From assembly GCA_963829845.1 (NCBI GenBank), contig CAWHKD010000028.1, positions 1 to 28,700 on the forward strand: 28,700 bases of DNA, given 5' to 3'. This stretch comes from Gaiellasilicea sp963829845 (lineage in GTDB: Bacteria > Actinomycetota > Thermoleophilia > Gaiellales > Gaiellaceae). The notes beneath the pieces are model-generated. The model was not told the DNA's origin and ran no database searches. It saw only the letters and a program-made list of their open reading frames with translations. Shown here piece after piece: positions 22,417 to 28,700 of the stretch. Both the position numbers and the translations under genes were made by a program. Positions within the stretch are counted from its first letter, which is position 1. Each line of letters starts with the position of its first letter.

Positions 22417-22563
22417 TCAGCGCTTGCCGGGCCGGCGGCCGCGGTGCCGCGTCAGGTATGCGCGCAGGCCGACCGCGAACAGAAGTGCGCCGGCGAGCCA
22501 GGCAAACAGCTCGACGAACGTGATGCCGGGATCGTGCTGACTTCCGTCCGTCCAGTCGGGCAC
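22417..22563 (-). CDS. 48-residue membrane microprotein with DPGIT..ELFAWL motif
   Basis: From GTG at 22563 the product is VPDWTDGSQHDPGITFVELF, then AWLAGALLFAVGLRAYLTRH and RGRRPGKR. It has one membrane helix (about residues 17-33) with an acidic N-terminus and a strongly basic C-terminus, so the tail is probably cytoplasmic. The DPGIT-x-x-ELFAWL string resembles the opening of phage-type baseplate J-like proteins, where it is followed by a long soluble domain; here a membrane helix follows instead. There is one base between the upstream 21-codon frame and the GTG, so its translation is likely coupled. The ribosome binding site AAGAG lies in a hairpin arm. Function unknown. Confidence 0.55.
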   Translation of the reverse strand: MPDWTDGSQHDPGITFVELFAWLAGALLFAVGLRAYLTRHRGRRPGKR

Positions 22564-22564
22564 G

Positions 22565-22630
22565 TCAGTGAGACTCTTTCAACGAAGAGTCGCTGCAGAT
22601 GAGCCAGTTCTCGAGCACCGTTACGCGCAT
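22565..22630 (-). CDS. 21-residue leader-type peptide gene
   Basis: ATG at 22630 has a strong AAGGAG seven bases upstream, better than that of the gene that follows. The peptide begins MRVTVLENWLICSDS and ends SLKESH, with TGA one base before the next GTG. Very short with good initiation signals, it may be a leader peptide controlling the 48-residue gene, or a small functional peptide. No homology recognised. Confidence 0.45.
   Translation of the reverse strand: MRVTVLENWLICSDSSLKESH
22572..22591 (-). promoter_or_regulatory. Hairpin sequestering the ribosome binding site of the 48-residue gene
   Basis: GACTCTT and AAGAGTC form a perfect 7-bp stem with a 6-base loop. The 3' arm contains the AAGAG that would serve as ribosome binding site for the GTG at 22563, and the stem lies inside the last codons of the 21-residue frame. 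A ribosome reading the short frame would open the stem, so it may act as a translational coupler. Confidence 0.5.
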
Positions 22631-23576
22631 ACCTCGGCTCCTTCCGGATGTTCCACGCCTCTCAAGGTTGCCCTAGCTCGGCTGTTCTAACTCGGTGGCG
22701 GCTCGCGAGTGTCGCCTTACCTCGGTGTCTTCGCGGCAAATGCGCACGTCCGGCCATCGAGCAAGCCCAAATCACGCCCGTTCCACGCCCGTCGCGGCTC
22801 AGCGAGCACTGCTGCCGCCACTCCCGCCGCAACAACCCCGACTGCGGAAGCGACCGCGATCAGCCCGAGCGCCACCCCCGAGAGCGTACGGCCCTCGGCC
22901 GTGCTGAACCAGCCACTCTGTTGCCAGTTCAGTATCGTTGAACGCGAGGTGAATGCCGGGTCGAGCGCGACCGGGGGAAGCCAGCGTTCGCAGGCCCCGA
23001 AATCGACTCAGCTCGAACGAACGCTCTGTCGCCACGTGCCGAACGAGGCAGCTCCTAACTACGAGCGCATTCGCACGGCTGGTCTTCGACGCCGTCTTGG
23101 AATCGATCCCCAAGTTCTCCGTTGAGCACCGCACGAGCACGCCGTCGTGTGCGGGCGCGCCGCTCGCCGTCGCTCGCGCTGCTGGCGTCGCGGAGGCTGG
23201 TCTCGTCGGGAAGGCCGTGGAGGACCGCGTTGTCCGCGTACTGCCGCTGACCGCCGAGACGCGATTATCGGCGCCGGAAGGCCAGGCGGGCACGCCGGCC
23301 GCGAGGGCCTTGACGTCATCGGTGGTCAGCGGCTTGCCGCCGACGCCCATGTCGCCGCTTGCGACCTCCTCAACCCGCGCTCCAATTGAGCTAAGGTGTC
23401 GACACTGGCCCTGCCGGCCAGAACCCCGGCCGAAAGCCCGCAACCTCCCGACGCGCTAAGGCGCGCGAGACGCAGGAGCCTAGGCGAACAGGATTCGACT
23501 TGCAGGGCCAGCTTTCGTTGTACGGCGCCCAGTAGGATCTGGAACCCGCAGTGACGTCGCGTTGTACTACTTTCGG
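22631..23576. other. 946-base stretch without a convincing gene
   Basis: Open frames exist on both strands (minus 22799-23443, plus 22953-23459), but neither shows a recognisable domain, good start signal or convincing codon pattern. A minus-strand piece (GKPLTTDDVKALAAGVPAWP, about 23282-23341) looks protein-like but leads into unfamiliar sequence in every frame, so a decayed gene is possible. Small palindromes occur: GTGTCGACAC (23396-23405) and CTGGCC-CTGCC-GGCCAG (23405-23421). Promoters for the neighbouring divergent genes should lie here, but I cannot place them. Confidence 0.5.
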
Positions 23577-24776
23577 ATGATTATGGCGAGGGTGCTGGCC
23601 TCTGCTGCGGTGCTCGTTGTGCTCGCTGGTGCGGCGCCGGCGAGTGGCAAGGTCGACGAGCTCTACGCACTCCGCTTCGGTGCAAAGACGAACCTCCTCG
23701 TTCCCTACGATCCTGTTCGTCTCGTGCCCTCGGGAGCCCCGATCCGGATGGGCCGGTTCGGGCACGCCTGGAGCATCAGTCCTGACCGTCAGCGTCTTGT
23801 TGCTGCCGCGGGTGTGCGTAGGAAAGGCGAGCCGACGGCGGTCCGCTTCGTCGATCTGGTGAGTCGGCGAATCGAGGGGACAGTGACGCTGCCTGGCGAG
23901 TTCAGTCGGGTGATGGCGACCGCTTGGATCCGTGGTCGCGTGTTGGTCGTCGTCTCCGGGTCGAGTTCGACCAGGGTGTACGTGGTCGATCCCGGCCGCC
24001 GCGTCGCCATCTCCCAGTTCGAGGTTCCCGGCAGCGTTGTGCTGGGCGAGCGGGCGCAGAGCTCGCTCGTGCTGCTGCTCGCCGCACCGGACCGGGTCGG
24101 CCCTGCCACGATCGCTGTTGTCGATCAGTCGCCGCGAGTGCGGACGGTGGTGCTTGAGAAGATCGCGGTCGGAACGACGACGACCGGCGACGGTGCTGAA
24201 CGCAGCTTGACGATTCGCCGACCGGCGCTTGCTCTTGGCCCCTCCGGTCAGCGCGCCTTCGTCATCGGGGCAGGCGAGCCGCCAGCGTCGATCGACCTGC
24301 GCACGCTGTCGGTGCGGTACGCGTCCGTGCGTCTGAGCACGGCCTTCAGCAAGCGGGTCGAGGGATCCGTACGGACTGCCGAGACGCTGCCCGACGGACG
24401 CATCGTCGTCGGTGCAGACGTCTACGGAGCGACCGCCGCGGAAAACACTGCCGGCCTCTGGCTGATCGACCCCACGGACTGGTCGCGTCGAGTGCTCAGC
24501 GCGAAGTGGACGTGGTTCCGCGTCGCCGGCGGGCTCATTTTCGCTCGAGGCGAAAGCGGCGTCGGCCTCCGGATCATCCAGCCATCAGGCTCAACCCGCG
24601 AACTCTTCCGCACCGGGTCTGTTGCTCGCGTCACCGTCGTCGGGCCACGCGCCTTAGTCACCTTCTTCGGCACGAGCATCAAAGCAGCCGTCGTCGAGCT
24701 CGGTACGGGCCGCGTCGTCCGACACCCCATCCCCGCCTACCCACTGGTCGGCGCCGGACAGCCGATCACCGGCTGA
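23577..24776 (+). CDS. Secreted propeller-like protein of unknown function
   Basis: 399 residues from ATG at 23577 (MIMARVLASAAVLVVLAGAA); ATG at 23583 or TTG at 23562 are other options, and none has a strong ribosome binding site. A signal peptide ends near APASGK. The mature protein is made of repeated short beta-strand units with Asp/Gly turns, for example HAWSISPDRQRLVAAAGVR, AWIRGRVLVVVSG, RVYVVDPGRRVAISQFEV, GPSGQRAFVIGAGEPPASID, AETLPDGRIVVGADVYG and GLWLIDPTDWSRRVLSAKW. This suits a six- or seven-bladed propeller of the YVTN/WD40-like kind. No catalytic motif is visible and no Cys is obvious. Codon choice includes more CTT, GTT and TTG than the neighbours, which may point to weaker selection or transfer. 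It probably acts outside the cell as a binding protein. Confidence 0.8.
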   Translation: MIMARVLASAAVLVVLAGAAPASGKVDELYALRFGAKTNLLVPYDPVRLVPSGAPIRMGRFGHAWSISPDRQRLVAAAGVRRKGEPTAVRFVDLVSRRIEGTVTLPGEFSRVMATAWIRGRVLVVVSGSSSTRVYVVDPGRRVAISQFEVPGSVVLGERAQSSLVLLLAAPDRVGPATIAVVDQSPRVRTVVLEKIAVGTTTTGDGAERSLTIRRPALALGPSGQRAFVIGAGEPPASIDLRTLSVRYASVRLSTAFSKRVEGSVRTAETLPDGRIVVGADVYGATAAENTAGLWLIDPTDWSRRVLSAKWTWFRVAGGLIFARGESGVGLRIIQPSGSTRELFRTGSVARVTVVGPRALVTFFGTSIKAAVVELGTGRVVRHPIPAYPLVGAGQPITG

Positions 24777-24796
24777 ACCTCGCCGCGCGGGTCTCC

Positions 24797-24810
24797 GACG
24801 GCGTGCCGTC
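24797..24810. terminator. Palindrome between convergent genes
   Basis: GACGGCGTGCCGTC is a perfect 14-base palindrome (5-bp stem with a 4-base loop) 20 bases after the propeller gene stop. It could end transcription from either side, since the hydrolase gene converges on it. Nothing else is seen in the 127-base gap. Confidence 0.35.
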
Positions 24811-24903
24811 GCTTGTCGATCCCGGTCGGTCCCTCCGCCAGAGTGTTGTCAGAGGTCGAATATCGCGATGACGGCAGCGTTGGCTGAGCCGGGCTTGCCG
24901 CGC

Positions 24904-26226
24904 TCACTTCGTAGCTCCCTTGCCCAGGAGCGCCTGGTCGAAGAAGCGATCGACGCGGCGCTCGTACTCGGCCGGGTGAGCGTCGATGCCGCCCGTGTGC
25001 TCGGCGCCGGGCACCTCCCAGATCGCCTTCGGCTTGCCCGCGGCGGCGAAGTACTTGGGCTGCCTTGTGTCCTCGCCTCCCATGCCCGGCACGGTGTAGA
25101 TGAGGAAGACCGAGCGCGGCGCGATTCGTCCGATCTGGTCGACGATTGGCGGGGGCGGCCCCTGGTTCGAGAAGACGCTGGTGGCGAACTTGATGCCGAA
25201 AAGTGCAGGCAGGAGGAGAAGCTTTTCCCCGCCCTTGAGGACGTCGCCTCCCTCGCCGGCGGGGAGGCCGGCTCCTTCCGAGACGACCGCCTTGAACGCC
25301 GTCGACTCGGCGGCGGCGCCGAGGAGGATCTCGCCGCCGACCGAGGAGCCGAAGCCGCCGACGCGGCCGGGATCGACGTCCGGCCGCCCCTGGAGGTACT
25401 CGGCGGCCGCGATCAGGTCGCGGTCGCCGGCCCAGCGGACGAGGTCACCCTGGCTTTCTCCCTGGCCGCGCGGGTCGAGGAGCAGGACGCCGTAGCCGTT
25501 GCGGACGAGCATTTTCGCTTCGGCGAGTGCGGAGCGTCCGGGGTAGACGACGACTGCGGCTCGGTTCTTCGACGGGACGTAGGTCGCGGCGAGCTCGATC
25601 GAGTCGCCGGTCGTCACGGTCACCCGCTCGGAGGGGAAGCCGATGTCCGGCAGAGGGCCGGTGCGGCCGAGGTGCGTGTAGCCGTACGAGTAGGCGACCG
25701 GGAAGACGACATACGCAATCACGAGGAAGGCTGACAGCGCTCCCAGGAGCGTCACGAGTAGCCGCCGCAGAAAGCGACGTCGGCGGCTTCCGCCTCGTTT
25801 GCGCGACCGCCAGAGGATCACCGGCCCGATCAGGAGCAGGGTCGCTCCGGCGGCGGTCGCGAGGAGGCCGGTGTAGTCGTCGCCGGATATGCCGTCGTGG
25901 AGCAGGTGGTGGACGGCGGGGAAGCCGAAGGACAGGCTGAGGGCCCCGAACGTCATCGCGACGGCCGCGCGCGCTCCGGCGCGAAGTCGCGGATAGACGA
26001 CCGCGACGCCGAGCAGGATTGCAACGGGAACGAGGCCGCTCGTGAGGTGGTCGCTGGCGGAGGTGCCCGGCTGCGGCTGGAGGTAGTTGTCGTCGAGGAC
26101 GTGCAATGCGACGGCGGCGAGGCTGGCACGAACGATCGCCGTCTCGAGGCTCATGGCTCGGGCGAGGCGAAGGAGCTCGCTGCGACCCTGAGCGAGCCCC
26201 TCCGCGACTGCGTGCCCGCTACTCAT
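24904..26226 (-). CDS. Membrane-anchored alpha/beta hydrolase (dipeptidyl-peptidase/acyl-esterase-like)
   Basis: 440 residues. The N-terminal 180 or so form four to five membrane helices (VPVAILLGVAVVYPRL, AVAMTFGALSLSFGF, LLATAAGATLLLIGPVILW, LLVTLLGALSAFLVIAYVVF) separated by a basic loop. The hydrolase domain follows: AAVVVYPGRSALAEAKMLV, GYGVLLLDPRGQGESQGDLV, nucleophile Ser295 in RVGGFGSSVGGEILLGAAAE, and His410 in IWEVPGAEHTGGIDAHP; an acidic residue in GMGGEDTRQPKYF may complete the triad. DPRGQGES is typical of the S9/S15-like serine hydrolase group. The substrate is unknown. The ATG overlaps the last codons of the ABC permease (ATGAGTAG), so both proteins are probably made together. 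A shorter start at 26154 is possible. Confidence 0.83.
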   Translation of the reverse strand: MSSGHAVAEGLAQGRSELLRLARAMSLETAIVRASLAAVALHVLDDNYLQPQPGTSASDHLTSGLVPVAILLGVAVVYPRLRAGARAAVAMTFGALSLSFGFPAVHHLLHDGISGDDYTGLLATAAGATLLLIGPVILWRSRKRGGSRRRRFLRRLLVTLLGALSAFLVIAYVVFPVAYSYGYTHLGRTGPLPDIGFPSERVTVTTGDSIELAATYVPSKNRAAVVVYPGRSALAEAKMLVRNGYGVLLLDPRGQGESQGDLVRWAGDRDLIAAAEYLQGRPDVDPGRVGGFGSSVGGEILLGAAAESTAFKAVVSEGAGLPAGEGGDVLKGGEKLLLLPALFGIKFATSVFSNQGPPPPIVDQIGRIAPRSVFLIYTVPGMGGEDTRQPKYFAAAGKPKAIWEVPGAEHTGGIDAHPAEYERRVDRFFDQALLGKGATK

Positions 26227-28700
26227 ATTGGAGTGCCTCGAGCACGTTCAGCCTCGAAGCACGCCGGGCGGGCAGGATTGCCGCGAGCATCCCCGCGAGG
26301 ATCGCGACGCCGACGAAGACGATGAGCGTCCCGACCGGCGCGGCGAACACGATCCCGTACTGGGAGAGCGCGGCGGTCGTGAGCACGGCGAGGAAGAGGC
26401 CGACTCCGATCCCGAGCGCGGCACCGATCAACGCCGTGACGATGCTCTCGTGACGGATCATCCGCCGCACCTGACGGCGGGTCATCCCGATCGCGCGCAG
26501 CATCCCCAGTTCGCGCGTCCGTTCAAAGACGGAGAGCACGAGCGTGTTGATGACGCCGAAGAGGCTCACGATCACGGACAGGCCGAGCAGGGCGTAGAGG
26601 ATCTGGAGCGACTGCGTGATCTCGGCTGTCCGCGTGTCCTTGAACTCCTCGCGGGTCTCGACGACCGCGGCCGGGAAGGCTGCGAGGCTCTTCTCCAGCG
26701 CCGCGGTGTTCTCGGCCGACGGGCCGCCCTCGATGTTGAGGAGGGTGAGGTCGTTGTCCTGGTTGGCGAAGGCGCCGTCGAAGGTGGCGGTAGAGACCGA
26801 GATCTCGCCGAACGGCGAGCCGCCCTTCGGCGGTTCGACGATCCCGTCGACATGGAGCTGGAGCTCGTTGCCGGTGGGCGTCTCGACCGTCAAGGGCGAC
26901 CCGACGGCAAGCGAGTGGTCGTCGGCGTAGCGCTTGACGAGGAAGGCGCCGTCACGGCCGAGCTCCGCGGGGACGCTGTTGGAGCCGCTCGCCCAGGTGA
27001 TGTTGATCACCTTCGTCACGTTCGCATCGACGCCCGTGACGACGACGGTCTTGCCGTCGACCTTGGCGTCGCCCGAGCGCATCTCGGACACCGCCTCGAC
27101 GCCGGGTGTCGTCGCCGCTGCCTGGGCGGCCTCGTTGGTCAGCAGCTCGCCGTTGTTTCCCGCCGAGACGGAGTAGTCGGCCACGAAGAGCTCGTCGACG
27201 GCACCGGTGAACGAGGTCTTGAACCCTTGGCCGATGACCGCGACGAACGTGATCAGGGCGAGCCCGATCATCACCGCTGCCGCCGTCGACGCCGTTCTGG
27301 CCGGGTTCCGGACGGCGTTCTGCCGAGCGAGGCTGCCTGCGGTGCCGCCGAAGCGTGCTCCTGGTGCGCCGAGCACGTAGGCGAGCGGACGCACCACGCG
27401 CGTCGCGATCATCGCCACGGCGACGAACATGAAGAGAACGCCGGCGACGAGGACGATCACGCGCACGAGGACGTCGACACCGCTCGCGAAGACACCGTAG
27501 GAGAAGAGCGCGATCGCGATGAAGCCGACCGCGGCGGACACTGGCACTGCATAGCGGGCGAAGCGCGAGGCCGGCATGACCGAGCCCTCACGCACCGCCG
27601 CGATCGGCTCGATCCGCGTCGCCCGCATCGCAGGCCGGAGGCTAGCGAGCACCGCGATCAGGGTGCCGATGCCAAGGCTGACGGCGATCGTCCGCACCGA
27701 GAAGACCAGACCGCCGCTCGGGAGGTCGATGCCGAGCGACTCGAGGAGTGACATCAGGCCGACCGCGATGCCGAGCCCGAGGAAGAGCCCGATCACCGAG
27801 CCGACGAGACCGATCGCGAGTGACTCGAGGATGACCGACCCCAGCACCTGCCGTCTCGAGGCTCCGAGGGTGCGCAGGGTGGCGAGCTCTCGCATCCGTT
27901 GCGCGACCGTGATCGCAAGCGTGTTGGCGATCACGAAGCTGCCGACGAAGAGCGCAATGCCGCCGAAGCCGAGCAGGAAGTACTTGATGATGTTCAGGCC
28001 CTCCTGGGTGTCGGCGCTGTCGTCGCGCGCCTGCGCCGCGGCGGTCTTCACCTGCATCGTCTCGGAGAGCAGCGGCTCGATCTGGCCGGCAAGCTCGGCC
28101 TCCGTCACGCCTTCCTCGGCGCCGACGCTGATCAGGTCGAACTTGCCCTCCTTCTTGAACAGCTGCTGGGCGGTCTCGAGATCGAAGACGGAGACGGTGA
28201 TGCCGCCCAGCCCGCCCTCCGACCCGAAGCGGACGATGCCGCTGATCTCATACGTCTTCACCGGGCCGTCGCCATAGGCGCCGACGGTCTGTCCGATCTC
28301 GAAGTGCTCCTTCTCCGCGGTCGAGCTGTCGATCGCGATCTGGCCGTCCCCGCTCGGCCACTCACCGGAGACGAGCTGGAACGGATCAGGCTCTGGTCGT
28401 CTGTCGCTTCGACGCCCATCGAGACGCCCTGGCCGGGGCGCCCGATCGTCTCACCGTCCTTGTCGACGAGGCTTGCCTCGTCCTCGATCGTGCCCTGCGC
28501 GACGCGGACGCCGGGCAGGTTCTCGACGTCGCCGAGGATGTCAGCCGAGAAGGCAGGCGCCTCGGTCTCGCCGTCCTGCGTCTCGATCGCGACCTTCGAG
28601 CTGATGACCGCGTCGGTCGCGTCGTACGACTCCTCGTAGATCCCGTCGAAGCTCTTGCCGAGCGTGTCGGTGAGGACGAAGGCGCCGCTGATCATCGCGA
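26219..28700 (-). CDS. MacB/FtsX-type ABC transporter permease (5' partial, one frameshift)
   Basis: At least 827 residues, N-terminus beyond the right edge. The visible start (GAFVLTDTLGKSFDGIYEES) follows the usual first helix of these permeases, so the ATG at 28695 is internal. An extracytoplasmic domain comes first, with a frame break at about 28388 (CTGATCCG where CTGGATCCG is expected; one G lost). It continues as PFQLVSGEWPSGDGQIAIDS. Then follow a first FtsX domain (FVIANTLAITVAQRMRELAT, LRTLGASRRQVLGSVILES), a second membrane core and MacB-like domain, and a C-terminal FtsX domain (GVINTLVLSVFERTRELGML, RAIGMTRRQVRRMIRHESIV, ending LNVLEALQYE). Such proteins couple an ATPase (probably encoded just outside) to lipid, peptide or drug handling at the cell surface. 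Confidence 0.9.

Noticed and set aside
23376..23400. Possible tRNA gene on the minus strand (CCTTAGCTCAATTGGAGCG)
   Set aside because: The D-arm lacks loop bases, no anticodon arm of proper size follows, and no matching 3' acceptor strand is present.
23480..23520. tmRNA-like 5' end (GGATTCGAC)
   Set aside because: No T-arm and acceptor partner is found within the following 400 bases, which are coding.
26228..28639. Long plus-strand frames rich in Asp, Arg and His opposite the ABC permease
   Set aside because: Antisense of a conserved coding sequence; composition is typical of a shadow frame.
1..28700. CRISPR array, insertion sequence, prophage or rRNA
   Set aside because: No spaced short repeats, transposase or integrase motifs, or rRNA segments were seen.

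Overview
The window is about 70 percent GC with very tight gene packing, many stop/start overlaps (ATGA, GTGA, TGATG) and GTG or TTG starts. The gene families (an actinobacterial-type VLRF1 release factor, MutS2, an AidB-like flavoprotein, many crotonases, SMP-30 and glycolate-oxidase-type enzymes) suggest a soil or aquatic high-GC actinobacterium, perhaps Thermoleophilia. This placement is inferred from gene content only.

Layout. Positions 1-4066 hold the tail of a xanthine-dehydrogenase-family gene, two drug/metabolite-type transporters, and a coupled run of EthD-like protein, crotonase, GNAT acetyltransferase and a second crotonase. This part is scarred by about seven frameshifts. Positions 4053-7195 form a minus-strand operon: FAD-linked oxidase, AidB-like acyl-CoA dehydrogenase, then a 74-residue SelW-like protein. 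That last gene has an in-frame UGA at the redox-active position and a SECIS-like hairpin 25 nt downstream, and it is the most interesting object in the window. Positions 7246-10330 pair an acVLRF1 peptidyl-tRNA hydrolase with MutS2, both linked to rescue of stalled ribosomes. Positions 10521-13451 hold ppa-proA-proB followed by a second, broken copy of the ppa 3' end. Two divergent small membrane-protein genes follow around a structured intergenic region (13470-14080).

Positions 14055-20709 form a very compact catabolic block: glucose-dehydrogenase-like enzyme, SDR, GlcD-like FAD oxidase, SMP-30 lactonase, IlvD/Edd dehydratase and FAH-family hydrolase. Together they fit a complete non-phosphorylative sugar oxidation route of the diketo-hydrolase type, ending in pyruvate plus lactate or glycolate. 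Positions 20889-24776 carry a secreted protein of unknown function, an NlpC/P60 hydrolase, a two-gene microprotein unit with a hairpin over its ribosome binding site, about 0.95 kb with no convincing gene, and a secreted propeller-like protein. Positions 24904-28700 hold a membrane-anchored alpha/beta hydrolase coupled to a MacB/FtsX-type ABC permease that runs off the right edge.

Caution: at least nine single-base-scale frame breaks interrupt otherwise well-conserved proteins. They look more like sequencing or assembly indels than gene decay, but the sequence alone cannot prove this.
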